Positions 1 to 8,490 are shown, counted from the first letter of the stretch. The stretch: DNA of 50,901 nucleotides from DASVTR01 sp033855775 (GCA_033855775.1 JAWVFT010000084.1:1-50901), one strand, 5' to 3'. Numbers and translations are program-made. The notes: generated by a model not told the origin, from the letters alone.

Positions 1-380
1 AAGCCAAGGTCTGCGACGAGCGACGCGATTTTCGGCGAGCGCGAAAAGCGATTGAAGACAGCATCCAAGTCGTGCAGGGCGTGGCCGATTTTGTTAATCG
101 AACGCTCTTTGCTCTGGCGCAGGTGGCCGTCCTTATCGAAGGCTCGCTCCTCGAAGAAGAAGCGGATACAGTCGCCGGACGAGAGAAAGTAGTCGTCGCT
201 GGTGCGCGTCTGCTCTTTGGTCGAGAAGATGGAGACGACGCCCCGCGGGTCAAACGACTCGACCAACCCGGCGGCGCGCTCGCGCAGGGCCGCACACTCT
301 TCGGGCTTCACGAATCCTTCGAGCAAGAGAAAACCGTCGCGCTCAAATTGAGCCAGTTGCTCCGCGTTGAGTTGCGCCAT
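1..380 (-). CDS. Phytanoyl-CoA dioxygenase (PhyH) family protein, PHYHD1-like; C-terminal part lies outside the window
   Basis: Reading the minus strand from the ATG at 380 gives an open frame that runs off the left edge, so about 126 N-terminal residues are visible. It starts MAQLNAEQLAQFERDGFLLL, the usual beginning of PhyH-family Fe(II)/2-oxoglutarate oxygenases. Later GDCIRFFFEERAFDKDG and KERSINKIGHALHDLD resemble the equivalent part of animal PHYHD1. The HxD...H iron ligands would lie beyond the edge, so activity cannot be judged. From the family, a cytosolic 2-oxoglutarate-dependent oxygenase of unknown substrate is expected. No strong Shine-Dalgarno sequence precedes the ATG. The plus-strand frame over the same bases is a shadow. 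Confidence 0.8.
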   Translation of the reverse strand, partial: MAQLNAEQLAQFERDGFLLLEGFVKPEECAALRERAAGLVESFDPRGVVSIFSTKEQTRTSDDYFLSSGDCIRFFFEERAFDKDGHLRQSKERSINKIGHALHDLDAVFNRFSRSPKIASLVADLG

Positions 381-583
381 AGCTCAATAATAACCACAGA
401 GCACGCGTAGAAGAAAGATGAACGCGGGCGGCGCAGCGCGGATGAGCTATCGGAACTTGCGAACGACGACGAGCGAGGCTTTCTGAATGACGAAGAGCAG
501 GGCTTTCATCCATCGTTCGCCTCGTCTCGGCTCTTTGTGATAAATTGTGCAGCGTCCTTTATCGAGTAGTTTCTTTGACCAGT
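381..583. other. Divergent intergenic region with possible -10 box
   Basis: This gap of about 200 bases separates the minus-strand dioxygenase from the plus-strand membrane protein. The run TGATAAAT at 537-544 could be a -10 element for the plus-strand gene, which would favour the GTG start at 584 over the TTG at 545. No clear -35 box is visible. Nothing else is recognised here. Confidence 0.25.
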
Positions 584-1096
584 GTGAACACGCAAAGTCT
601 CGCCTACAACTTGCTCGCCGCAGCCCTGCGCCTCGCGCTTGTGCTCGCGCTCATCTTCGCGGGCTTGAGCATCTATCGCCAGTTGCCCGCAGATGATGCA
701 GAGGCGACCGGCAGCGCGGTCGCAGGAGAGCAGACGGCCTTGCTGATTGTGCTGCAACCGTCGCCGGAAGACAGCGCGGCGGCGATGAATATCGCGGTCG
801 AGTTGTATCCGATAGATTTTTCGGCGGCGCAACGCGAGTATCTTTCGGAGCGGCGTCCGGGCGTGCGCTTCGACGAATTTCTGAACAGACGAATGAACGG
901 CCAGTCAGCCGTCGAAACCCAACTGGACGAGCGCGGGCAAACGACCGTCAACGTCTCGCCCGGCAAGTGGTGGATACACGCCGTCCTCACCGGAGCGCAG
1001 AACGTCGAATGGCGCCTGCCCATCAACGTCGCCGGTCTTAAACAAACAGTCGAACTCACGCCGGAAAACGCCTACGCGAAGATGAAGAGTTTTTAA
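584..1096 (+). CDS. Hypothetical protein with one N-terminal transmembrane segment
   Basis: I do not recognise a family. About 170 residues from GTG 584; a TTG at 545 would add 13 residues. One hydrophobic segment near the N-terminus (around residues 8-28) is followed by a soluble region of about 140 residues. Its end has alternating hydrophobic residues around GKWWIHAVLTG and WRLPINVAG, suggesting a beta-sandwich facing the periplasm. The stop is followed within a few bases by the left arm of a 23-bp perfect inverted repeat. Codon use matches its neighbours. The topology is inference. Confidence 0.6.
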   Translation: MNTQSLAYNLLAAALRLALVLALIFAGLSIYRQLPADDAEATGSAVAGEQTALLIVLQPSPEDSAAAMNIAVELYPIDFSAAQREYLSERRPGVRFDEFLNRRMNGQSAVETQLDERGQTTVNVSPGKWWIHAVLTGAQNVEWRLPINVAGLKQTVELTPENAYAKMKSF

Positions 1097-1100
1097 AGAC

Positions 1101-1283
1101 AGTGACAAGTTAAGAGTGACAAGCAGCGAGCAAGAAGAAAAGAAGTGATGAGCGATGAGCATTGAGTCATTGCCTTTAACTGAGACATCGCTTTTAACTT
1201 GTCACTCGGTGCTCAACATCAGTCTTTAGCTGGTCGCTCGTCCAAGTCTTTAACTCGTCACTTGTCACTCTTAACTTGTCACT
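1101..1283. repeat. Heptad inverted-repeat element, locus A
   Basis: Bases 1101-1123 and 1261-1283 are perfect 23-bp inverted copies, phased in 7-bp words such as AGTGACA. The interior carries further imperfect words of the same type. The element fills the gap between the preceding stop (1096) and the alcohol dehydrogenase ATG (1290), leaving no Shine-Dalgarno sequence before that ATG. Confidence 0.85.
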
Positions 1284-1289
1284 GTTCTT

Positions 1290-2246
1290 ATGCTCGCTCT
1301 GCGTTATGAAAATGGTTTGGTGGCGGTGGCCGAGGTGGCGGAGCCGTGCGATGCGCGCGAGGCGCGCGTGCGTGTGACGTTGAGCGGCATCTGCAATACG
1401 GATGTCGAGATTGTGCGCGGGTACGCGGGGTTTGCAGGCACGCTCGGGCATGAGTTCGTCGGCGTGGTGGAGGAAGCTCCGGGCGCGGCGGAGCTTGTGG
1501 GGCGGCGCGTGGTCGGTGAGATTAACGCGGGTTGCGGCCATTGCGCTCTGTGCGTCGCGGGCGACGCGCGCCACTGTCCGGGGCGAACCGTGCTCGGCAT
1601 CGTCGGGCGCGACGGGGCGCACGCGGAGGTCTTGCAGTTGCCCATCGTCAATCTGCTGCCCGTGCCGGATGAAGTCGAGGACGAGCGCGCCGTCTTTACG
1701 GAGCCGCTGGCCGCGGCCTACGGCATCACGGAGCGCGTGGCGATTTCAGCGGAGACGCGCTTGGCCGTCATCGGCGACGGCAAGCTCGGATTGCTCTGCG
1801 CGCAAGCGCTCAAGCTCAAGGGCGCGAGCGTGCTGCTCGTCGGCAAGCACGAGGAGAAGATGCGGCTGGTCGCGGCGCGCGGGATAGAGACGACGACGCC
1901 CGGCGAAGCGTCTCGCAGAGAGCGCGAGATGGACGTGGTGGTCGAGGCTTCGGGCGGCGAGCAAGGCTTCGCGCTGGCTCTCAGGTTGTTGCGACCGCGC
2001 GGCTCGCTGGTCTTGAAGTCAACTTTTCATGGGGCGATGGCTATCGACGCAGCGCGGTTGGTGGTTGACGAGATAAGCGTGGTCGGCTCGCGTTGCGGGC
2101 GTTTCGCTCCGGCTCTGGAACTGCTGAGGCAGCGCGCGGTGGATGTCGAGAGCTTGATTAGCGAAGAGTATGCGCTCGGCCAGGGCGTGCGCGCTCTTGA
2201 GCGAGCGATGGAGAAAGGCGTGCTGAAAGTCTTGCTCAGACCTTGA
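1290..2246 (+). CDS. Zinc-dependent alcohol dehydrogenase (MDR superfamily)
   Basis: A medium-chain dehydrogenase/reductase of 318 residues. The GroES-like domain carries the catalytic-zinc ligands Cys35 (GICNTD), His54-Glu55 (GHE) and Glu138 (FTEPLA). The structural-zinc loop has Cys82, Cys85, Cys88 and Cys96. The Rossmann fold has a glycine-rich motif, IGDGKLG, at residues 161-167. It should oxidise an alcohol or polyol, or reduce an aldehyde, with NAD(P) in the cytosol; the substrate cannot be read from sequence. It is somewhat short for the family (usually 340-350), mainly in loops, and no key ligand is missing. The ATG lies 6 bases after a heptad repeat arm with no recognisable ribosome binding site. 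Confidence 0.9.
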   Translation: MLALRYENGLVAVAEVAEPCDAREARVRVTLSGICNTDVEIVRGYAGFAGTLGHEFVGVVEEAPGAAELVGRRVVGEINAGCGHCALCVAGDARHCPGRTVLGIVGRDGAHAEVLQLPIVNLLPVPDEVEDERAVFTEPLAAAYGITERVAISAETRLAVIGDGKLGLLCAQALKLKGASVLLVGKHEEKMRLVAARGIETTTPGEASRREREMDVVVEASGGEQGFALALRLLRPRGSLVLKSTFHGAMAIDAARLVVDEISVVGSRCGRFAPALELLRQRAVDVESLISEEYALGQGVRALERAMEKGVLKVLLRP

Positions 2247-2285
2247 GCGACGAGAAGTCTTGCGAAGACCTTGAGCGATGAAAGA

Positions 2286-2321
2286 CGGGCCAGCCGCTTC
2301 GTTGATGAAACGGCTGGCCCG
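2286..2321. terminator. Hairpin terminator between convergent genes
   Basis: An 11-bp perfect stem (CGGGCCAGCCG at 2286-2296 pairing with 2311-2321) is followed on the plus strand by GAAAAGTTTTT. It ends the alcohol dehydrogenase transcript and may also act for the convergent lipoprotein gene. Just upstream, the word GACCTTGAGCGA occurs twice, at 2239 and 2267; the first copy spans the stop codon. Confidence 0.75.
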
Positions 2322-2344
2322 GAAAAGTTTTTGGACGCGAAAGT

Positions 2345-2734
2345 TTAACCGGAGATTTTCCAGCCGTCGTCTTCCTTGACGAAGTTGACGGTCTCCCATT
2401 CGTCCTTCTCATTCTTGACTTGCAGCGTCGCTTTATCGCCGTCAATCTTTTCATCCTTCGATTCGGCGGACTTCGGCAGCTTGCTGTCGCTCATCTTCAT
2501 CATGTCGTTCATCACGTCGTCGAGCGATTTGTTCTGCTTCTTGGCTTCCGCCTCCATCTCCGCCATCACCTTCTTCGGCATGACTTTCTTCAAGGCGGCG
2601 ACGTTCTTGTTTTTCATCGCGTCGTAGGCGGTTTTGTAAGTGGCGGTCGGCGACGAGTTGCTGCCACCGCAGGCGGCCAGCACGGCCGCGAGGGCGAGCA
2701 CGAGAGTCAGCGTGATAATCTGTTGATGCTTCAT
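2345..2734 (-). CDS. Small lipoprotein, DUF4878-like
   Basis: 129 residues from the ATG at 2734, chosen over an upstream start because AGGAG precedes it at good spacing and the product then begins with a lipoprotein signal. The signal runs MKHQQ..., with a hydrophobic core and a lipobox ending LAAC. The mature part has a Lys-rich helical stretch (AYDAMKNKNVAALKKVM) and a beta-rich end (DGDKATLQVKN...ETVNFVKEDDGWKI). This arrangement is typical of small DUF4878/NTF2-like envelope lipoproteins of unknown role. It is a tandem paralogue of the next minus-strand gene and shares the end motif almost exactly. The family assignment is from memory of the pattern; lipidation is well supported. Confidence 0.75.
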   Translation of the reverse strand: MKHQQIITLTLVLALAAVLAACGGSNSSPTATYKTAYDAMKNKNVAALKKVMPKKVMAEMEAEAKKQNKSLDDVMNDMMKMSDSKLPKSAESKDEKIDGDKATLQVKNEKDEWETVNFVKEDDGWKISG

Positions 2735-2839
2735 CGAAAATTCTCCTTGCAAGAGGGCTTGATGCGGTCGTTTGAGATTTGCGAACGATGACACAATCGC
2801 TCGCTTTAGGTTATGAGCTTGCGGGGGCGCGCTTGGGGG

Positions 2840-3223
2840 TTACTTCATCTTCCAAGCGCCATCTTCCTTGACGAAGTTGATGGTGTCCCACTGGTCTGTG
2901 GCGTTTTTGACTTGGAGCGTCGCTTTGTCGCCGTCAATCTTCTCGTCCTTCGACTCGTCGGTCGGGGGCAGCTTGAAGGTCTCCATGATTTCCTTCAACA
3001 TCTCGTCGGATGTCTTGTTGGCCTTCTTCGCTTCGTCTTCAATCTCCTGCCAATCCTTTTTCGAAATCAGCTTCTTAAAGGCGTCTGTGTCTTTGCTCTT
3101 CAGCGCCGCGTAGGCCGCCTTGTAGGTCGCGGTCGGCGTCGAGCCTGCGCCTTTGCAGGCAGCGGCGGCGAGCGTAGAGAGCGCGAGAGCCAGCGCGAGA
3201 GCCAGCGTCCGTCTTGTGTTCAT
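2840..3223 (-). CDS. Small lipoprotein, DUF4878-like (paralogue of the adjacent gene)
   Basis: 127 residues from the ATG at 3223, preceded by GGAG. The signal sequence MNTRRTLALALALAL ends in a lipobox-like AAAC. The mature protein parallels the neighbour: TPTATYKAAYAALKSKD, then a charged helix, then DEKIDGDKATLQVKN and NFVKEDGAWKMK. The two genes lie head to tail about 105 bases apart, so they are probably a tandem duplication and may be co-transcribed in the order 3223 to 2345. Envelope location is inferred from the lipobox; function is unknown. Confidence 0.75.
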   Translation of the reverse strand: MNTRRTLALALALALSTLAAAACKGAGSTPTATYKAAYAALKSKDTDAFKKLISKKDWQEIEDEAKKANKTSDEMLKEIMETFKLPPTDESKDEKIDGDKATLQVKNATDQWDTINFVKEDGAWKMK

Positions 3224-3394
3224 GTTGAAAGCTCCGTGGCAAACGATGAAAGACTTGCTCAAGCGGCGAGACGCTCGCGCTCGCTTCACAGTCCGGCTTC
3301 AGTCACTTAATGCTCCAAGTCTGGAAAGCCGCGAGAGTGTACACCAATCAACGGCAAGTAGGAAGGAGGACGGGACGCTGTGACGCGTCACTCT

Positions 3395-3423
3395 TTGCGG
3401 CGCGCGTCCTGTTTCGTTATACT
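3395..3423 (+). promoter_or_regulatory. Sigma-70-like promoter for the HtrA gene
   Basis: TTGCGG at 3395-3400, a 17-base spacer, and TATACT at 3418-3423. It lies about 110 bases before the htrA-like start. The rest of the 3224-3535 gap holds no other recognisable feature. Confidence 0.6.
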
Positions 3424-3535
3424 GAGAGCCTTCTCCGGCGCTTCGTCTATCAACTGAGGGGCATAAGCGCGAGGCGGCCTTCGAGCGCGTCAGCGATGGC
3501 CGCGTGGTTTCAGGTTTTATTGAAAGTGGTGTTGC

Positions 3536-5122
3536 ATGTACGTTCCCAAAGATCAAATGAATCACACGGAGCGCGCTATCCTGCGCAAGCTGCGCGTCTG
3601 GATTGTGGCTCTCGGCGTCGCCTGCCTCGCGGCGGGCATCGGCGTCGGGGCGATGCTCGCGGGCCGCCCCGCTGTCGCGCAGAACGACACGCAGGCCCAG
3701 ATTGCGCGCACGCCCGAAGCCCTCTCGGCATCGTTCGCAGAGATTGCCAAGCGCGTCGAACCGGCGGTCGTCAACATTGACACCGTGACCGCCGTGCCGG
3801 AAGTGGCCGAGCGCGGCGGCGGCGAAGAAGAGAAGGACGACCCGGCCAATAGCAATCCGCTGCTCGATATGTTTCGCCGTCAGGCGCGGCGCCCGGCACG
3901 CGGCGTCGGCTCCGGCTTCATCGTTGACCCGAAGGGCTACATCCTGACCAACCAGCACGTCGTTCAAGGCGCGACGCGCATCACCGTCCGGCTGCAATCG
4001 GGCGAAGAGTTTCGCGGCGTGGTCAAGGGCGTTGACGAAGAGACGGACATCGCCGTGGTTAAGATTGAATCGGCGCGCGAGTTGCCGAGCGTCAAGTTGG
4101 GCGATTCAAACACGGCGCAGGTCGGCGATTGGGTCCTGGCCATCGGCTCGCCCTTCGGCCTTGACCAGACCGTCACCGCCGGCATCATCTCGACCAAAGA
4201 ACGACAGACGCCGCTCTTCACCTCGTTTCAACAATTCCTGCAAACCGACGCGGCGATTAATCGCGGCAACTCCGGCGGGCCGCTCGTCAACATGCGCGGC
4301 GAAGTCATCGGCATCAACTCGCAGATTGCCACTTCGACCGGCGACTACAACGGCATCGGCTTCGCCCTGCCCTCAAACGAAGCATCGTTCGTCTATCAAC
4401 AAATCGTCTCGCAGGGCAAAGTGCGGCGCGGCTACCTTGGCATCTTCCTCGAATCGGTGAAGGCTGAGTTTGCGCGCGTCTACGGCCTCGCGGAAGCGAA
4501 GGGCGCGGTCGTCACGGACGTGCGCGACCCGGCTGGCCCCGCTGGCAAGGCAGGCATTCAGGCCAACGACATCATCGTCGAGTTCAACGGCCAACCCATC
4601 AACAGCGCGCAGGACTTAATCAACAAAGTGGCGGCCACAGCCGTCGGCTCCAACGTGACGATTACTTACCTGCGCGACGCGGGCGGCAAACTCGAACGCC
4701 GCACCGCCAACGTGACCATCGGCGAGCGACCTGCCGCCCTCGCTCCGGCGAGCGACGAAGAGAGCGCGCCCGCGCCGCCGACGAAAGAGAAGGAGACGCC
4801 GCAGGCCAACCGCGTCCGACTCGGCATCACGCTGATGGAAATCACGCCGCAAATCGCCAAGGAAAAGAATCTGGCGAACGTCCCCGGCCTGCTCGTCAAA
4901 GAGGTTGACCCGAACGGCATCGCGGCGGACGCAGGCTCGCGCGCCGTCCGCGAAAACGAAGTCATACAGCGCATCAACCGCGTCCCCGTCAACACGCTCG
5001 CGGAATTCCAGCGCGTCGTTGACAATCTCAAACCCGGCGATGCCATCGTGCTCAACGTCGCACGCTACGACAAAGAATCCGAGCGTGTCATTCAACGCAT
5101 CGTCCAGTTCACCTATCAATAG
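3536..5122 (+). CDS. HtrA/DegP-type periplasmic serine protease with two PDZ domains
   Basis: A 528-residue trypsin-fold protease with a single N-terminal hydrophobic segment (residues 21-42), either a membrane anchor or an uncleaved signal. The catalytic triad is complete: His141 (TNQHVV), Asp171 (EETDIAVV) and Ser246 (RGNSGGP). PDZ domains follow at about residues 290-390 and 430-525. By family it degrades or refolds damaged envelope proteins. The start could be ATG 3536 or ATG 3557; neither has a strong ribosome binding site. The stop codon (5120-5122) overlaps the first bases of a G-rich heptad repeat arm. A promoter of good quality lies upstream. Confidence 0.95.
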   Translation: MYVPKDQMNHTERAILRKLRVWIVALGVACLAAGIGVGAMLAGRPAVAQNDTQAQIARTPEALSASFAEIAKRVEPAVVNIDTVTAVPEVAERGGGEEEKDDPANSNPLLDMFRRQARRPARGVGSGFIVDPKGYILTNQHVVQGATRITVRLQSGEEFRGVVKGVDEETDIAVVKIESARELPSVKLGDSNTAQVGDWVLAIGSPFGLDQTVTAGIISTKERQTPLFTSFQQFLQTDAAINRGNSGGPLVNMRGEVIGINSQIATSTGDYNGIGFALPSNEASFVYQQIVSQGKVRRGYLGIFLESVKAEFARVYGLAEAKGAVVTDVRDPAGPAGKAGIQANDIIVEFNGQPINSAQDLINKVAATAVGSNVTITYLRDAGGKLERRTANVTIGERPAALAPASDEESAPAPPTKEKETPQANRVRLGITLMEITPQIAKEKNLANVPGLLVKEVDPNGIAADAGSRAVRENEVIQRINRVPVNTLAEFQRVVDNLKPGDAIVLNVARYDKESERVIQRIVQFTYQ

Positions 5123-5204
5123 GGGTTAGGGGTCGGGGGCTAGGGGTTAGGGAAAACAATTTCCTTTCTTCCCCAACCCCTGACCCCCAAGCCCCAACCC
5201 CTAA
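5121..5204. repeat. Heptad inverted-repeat element, locus B (G-rich/C-rich)
   Basis: The left arm (5121-5152) is built of G-rich heptads of the type AGGGGTT. The right arm (5171-5204) is its near-perfect inverted counterpart with heptads such as CCCCAAC. The arms are about 18 bases apart. The element overlaps the protease stop codon and ends 3 bases before the aldehyde dehydrogenase ATG. Four or more G4-G5 runs on one strand make a quadruplex possible. Confidence 0.85.
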
Positions 5205-5207
5205 CTT

Positions 5208-6776
5208 ATGTCTCAAGCAAAAAAAGCTCTCGGCAAAAACGGCAGGAAGAACGGCAGCCGCAACGCGTCGCGCGTCGCCGTTAAGACGTATCACAACTAC
5301 ATCGGAGGCCGCTGGCAGCCGAGCGCGTCGGGCGAGTACTTCGAGAACTTCAATCCGGCGGACACGCGCGATGTCGTGGGTCGCTTTCCCGTCTCGACAA
5401 AAGAGGATGTTGACGCGGCGGTTGCTGCCGCGCGCGGAGCGTTTGACCGCTGGCGGCGAACACCCGCCCCGCGTCGCGCAGAGATTCTGTTTCGTCTCGG
5501 CGAGATATTGCTCCGCGACAAATCCGTTTACGCGGCGGACATGACGCGCGAGATGGGCAAGGTCTTGAAAGAAACCGGCGGCGACGTGCAGGAAGCGATT
5601 GATTGCACGTACTACACAGCGGGCGAAGGCCGTCGCCTTCACGGTTACACGACGCCCGCCGAGATGCCCGACAAGTTTGCGATGTGCGTCCGCCAGCCCG
5701 TCGGCTCGTGCGGGCTGATTACGCCTTGGAATTTTCCGATGGCGATTCCTTCATGGAAGCTGATTCCGGCTCTCGTCTGCGGCAACACGGTCGTCATCAA
5801 GCCGGCGGAAGACACGCCGCTCTCGACCTTCAATCTGGTCAAAGCCTGCGAGGAAGCGGGCGTGCCTGCGGGCGTCGTCAATCTCGTCACCGGCTACGGC
5901 GAGACGGCTGGCGCGGCCATCACGAACAATCCAAACCTGCGCTTAATCTCGTTTACCGGCTCGACCGAGACGGGCCGCATCGTCGCTTCAGCGTGCGCCG
6001 AACGCAACGCCATCTGCTCGCTTGAGATGGGCGGCAAGAACGTCATCATCGTGATGGACGACGCCGACATTGACCTCGCCGTCGAAGGCGCGGTCTGGGG
6101 CGCGTTCGGCACTTCGGGTCAACGCTGCACGGCTTCATCGCGTCTCGTCGTGCATAAGAAAGTCTACAAGCAGTTTGCCCGCAAACTGGTCGAGCGCGCA
6201 GCCGCCTTGCGCGTCGGCAACGGAGCCGACACGAACACGGACATGGGGCCGGTCATCAACGCCGAAGCCGTCAACAAGATTATGGGCTACATCGAAATCG
6301 GCGAGCGCGAAGATGGAGCGACGCTCGCCTGCGGCGGCAAGCGTTTGACGAAGGGCAAGCACGAGCACGGCTATTTTATAGAGCCGACCGTCTTCACCGA
6401 TGTCAGTCCTGAGATGCGCATCGCGCAGGAAGAAATCTTCGGCCCCGTCACCGCCGTCATCCCGGCGCGCTCGCTCGAAGAGGCCGTAGGGATTGCCAAC
6501 AATGTTCGCTACGGACTCTCCGCGGCCATCTACACGCAGGATGTCAACCGCGCTTTCCACGCCATGAACGAGATGTACACGGGCATCTTCTACATCAACT
6601 CGTCAACCATCGGCGCGGAAGTCCACTTGCCCTTCGGCGGCACCAAAGGCACCGGCAACGGCCACCGCGAAGCAGGCACGCAAGTCCTCGACATCTTCAC
6701 CGAATGGAAGTCCGTCTACGTTGACTACAGCGGCAAGCTGCAACGCGCGCAGATTGACGAAGTGAACTTCGAGTAA
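5208..6776 (+). CDS. Aldehyde dehydrogenase family protein
   Basis: 522 residues with the full ALDH active site: Asn175 in PWNF, Glu273 in LEMGG, Cys307 in GQRCT, and the NAD-binding FTGSTETGR. The end, HLPFGGTKGTGNGHREAG, resembles alpha-ketoglutarate-semialdehyde-type dehydrogenases more than betaine aldehyde ones. It oxidises an aldehyde to the acid with NAD(P)+; the substrate is not determined by sequence. A Lys/Arg/Gly-rich N-terminal extension of about 25 residues precedes the domain. Alanine dehydrogenase follows about 70 bases downstream, suggesting a shared amino-acid or semialdehyde catabolic role. The ATG directly follows C-rich heptads with no Shine-Dalgarno sequence. Confidence 0.93.
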   Translation: MSQAKKALGKNGRKNGSRNASRVAVKTYHNYIGGRWQPSASGEYFENFNPADTRDVVGRFPVSTKEDVDAAVAAARGAFDRWRRTPAPRRAEILFRLGEILLRDKSVYAADMTREMGKVLKETGGDVQEAIDCTYYTAGEGRRLHGYTTPAEMPDKFAMCVRQPVGSCGLITPWNFPMAIPSWKLIPALVCGNTVVIKPAEDTPLSTFNLVKACEEAGVPAGVVNLVTGYGETAGAAITNNPNLRLISFTGSTETGRIVASACAERNAICSLEMGGKNVIIVMDDADIDLAVEGAVWGAFGTSGQRCTASSRLVVHKKVYKQFARKLVERAAALRVGNGADTNTDMGPVINAEAVNKIMGYIEIGEREDGATLACGGKRLTKGKHEHGYFIEPTVFTDVSPEMRIAQEEIFGPVTAVIPARSLEEAVGIANNVRYGLSAAIYTQDVNRAFHAMNEMYTGIFYINSSTIGAEVHLPFGGTKGTGNGHREAGTQVLDIFTEWKSVYVDYSGKLQRAQIDEVNFE

Positions 6777-6847
6777 TGTTTGGCGCTTGGGTTTCTGAAG
6801 CAACATTCGGTTTTCAAACTCTTCCCGACTGATTGGAGAACAACAAC

Positions 6848-7984
6848 GTGATTGTCGGACTGCCGAAAGAGATAAAAGATAACGAGTATCGTGTGGGCCT
6901 GACGCCGGCTGGCGTGCGCGCCCTGACGGACGCGGGCCATCAAGTATTGGTCGAGCGCGATGCGGGCACCGGCTCAGGCTTTGAGAATGATTTGTATGAG
7001 CGCGCCGGGGCGACCATCCTCGATTCGCCCGATGATGTGTGGGCGCAGGGCGAGATGATTGTCAAAGTCAAAGAGCCGATTGCGCCCGAATACCCGCGCA
7101 TGCGCGAAGGCCAACTGCTCTTCACTTATTTGCATCTCGCGCCCGACCGTGAATTGACGAAGCAACTCCTCGAACGCAAAGTGACGGGCGTCGCCTACGA
7201 AACCATCACCGACCGCAAGGGAACGCTGCCGCTCTTGACGCCGATGTCCGAAGTCGCGGGGCGCATGGCGATTCAAGTCGGGGCTACCTATCTGGAAAAG
7301 ATGATGGGCGGGCGCGGCATCCTGCTCGGCGGCGTGCCGGGCGTGCCTGCGGCGCGCGTGGTGATTATCGGCGGCGGCGTCGTCGGCACCAACGCCGCGA
7401 AGATTGCCGTCGGCATGGGCGCGCACGTCACCATCATTGACAACAACCTCGACCGCCTGCGCGAGTTGGACGACATCTTCCTTTCCAAAATCTCGACGCT
7501 CGCGTCCTCCGCCTACATGATTCACGATGCCATCTCGGAGGCTGACTTAATCGTCGGCGCGGTGCTCGTTCCCGGCGCGGCGGCCCCGAAGCTCGTCACG
7601 CGCAGCATGCTCAAGGACGTGCCGAACGGAGCCGTCATCGTTGACGTGGCGGTTGATCAGGGCGGCTGCATCGAGACGACGCACCCGACGACCCATTCCG
7701 AGCCGACTTACTACGTCGAAGGCGTGCTGCACTACTGCGTCGCCAACATGCCCGGCGCCGTGCCGCGCACTTCCACCTTCGCTCTGACCAACGCCACGCT
7801 GCCCTACGCTCTGAAGCTCGCCAACAAAGGATTCATGCAAGCCATCAGCAGCGACCCCGGCCTGAAAGAAGGCGTCAACACCTACGCCGGGCGGCTCACC
7901 TACGAAGCCGTCGCCGTCGCGCAGGGACTCGAATACACCGCGCTCGACGAAATGATTGGCGGCACCACAGCCGCGAAAGCTTAA
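6848..7984 (+). CDS. ald: Alanine dehydrogenase
   Basis: 378 residues. It catalyses reversible oxidative deamination of L-alanine to pyruvate and ammonia with NAD+. I chose GTG 6848: GGAG lies 9 bases upstream, the product then starts MIVGLPKEIK, and the key residues fall at the canonical numbers Arg15, Lys75 and His96. A TTG at 6833 would add five residues and disturb this. The Rossmann motif is GGGVVG in the central part; the C-terminal segment has the usual NMPGAVPRTST. Length matches the family. It follows the aldehyde dehydrogenase and is convergent with the receiver gene, with a perfect hairpin between. Confidence 0.96.
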   Translation: MIVGLPKEIKDNEYRVGLTPAGVRALTDAGHQVLVERDAGTGSGFENDLYERAGATILDSPDDVWAQGEMIVKVKEPIAPEYPRMREGQLLFTYLHLAPDRELTKQLLERKVTGVAYETITDRKGTLPLLTPMSEVAGRMAIQVGATYLEKMMGGRGILLGGVPGVPAARVVIIGGGVVGTNAAKIAVGMGAHVTIIDNNLDRLRELDDIFLSKISTLASSAYMIHDAISEADLIVGAVLVPGAAAPKLVTRSMLKDVPNGAVIVDVAVDQGGCIETTHPTTHSEPTYYVEGVLHYCVANMPGAVPRTSTFALTNATLPYALKLANKGFMQAISSDPGLKEGVNTYAGRLTYEAVAVAQGLEYTALDEMIGGTTAAKA

Positions 7985-8000
7985 AAAAAGTCCAAGGTCG

Positions 8001-8056
8001 AAAGTCCAAGGTCCAAAGTCAGGAAGCTAAGCTTTTGACTTTGGACCTTGGACTTT
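8001..8056. terminator. Heptad inverted repeat, locus C, acting as bidirectional terminator
   Basis: Bases 8001-8021 and 8036-8056 form a perfect 21-bp stem with a 14-base loop. The left side is phased in 7-bp words (AAAGTCC, AAGGTCC) that begin as early as 7987. The stem ends in T-rich sequence on both sides and lies between convergent genes, so it can terminate both. It belongs to the heptad family described in the findings. Confidence 0.85.
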
Positions 8057-8058
8057 TG

Positions 8059-8490
8059 TTAGAAGAGTTGTTCGAGGCAGTTAATCAAGTCGGTCGGGCT
8101 GATGGGTTTGGTCAGGTAAACGTTTGCTCCGTCGGCGGCGGCAGCGGCGGCTTGGTTTTCGATGCCGCTGAGCAGGATGACGGGCAGTTGTGAGAGCTTG
8201 GGCTGGCGGCGCAGGAAGCGGCAGAGTTCGTGGCCGCCGAGGTGCGGCATGATGGCGTCTGTGACAACGGCGTCGAGCGCGGTCGTCATCACAATCTTCA
8301 TCGCTTCCACGCCGTCGCTCGCTGTGATGACGGTGTAGCCCGCCTTTTGCAGTATGACCTCAAGATAGCGACGAATCGAGCGGTCGTCTTCGGCCAGCAG
8401 GATTGTCTGTCGCGGCGCGCAGGGCGCAGTCAATTCACTGGCGACGGCTTCCGGCGGCGCGCTGCTCTTAAGTTGGTCGGACGTTTTCAT
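8059..8490 (-). CDS. Single-domain response regulator (receiver domain)
   Basis: 143 residues with a short unstructured N-terminus of about 27 residues and then a complete CheY-like receiver domain. The acidic pocket is Glu34-Asp35-Asp36, the phospho-acceptor is Asp78 (VVTDAIMP), the switch residue is Ser108 (LLSG), and the lysine is Lys128 (LTKP). There is no output domain, so it presumably acts by protein interaction or in a phosphorelay. No partner kinase is adjacent; an orphan kinase lies at 39.9-41.3 kb in this window. The start ATG 8490 has only a weak AGAG upstream. Confidence 0.92.
   Translation of the reverse strand: MKTSDQLKSSAPPEAVASELTAPCAPRQTILLAEDDRSIRRYLEVILQKAGYTVITASDGVEAMKIVMTTALDAVVTDAIMPHLGGHELCRFLRRQPKLSQLPVILLSGIENQAAAAAADGANVYLTKPISPTDLINCLEQLF

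Noticed and set aside
72..410. Plus-strand 112-codon frame at the left edge
   Set aside because: The minus strand here encodes a clear PhyH-family protein that runs off the window.
8001..8056. Operator for the receiver gene
   Set aside because: It lies at the 3' ends of two convergent genes, so a terminator role fits better than operator.
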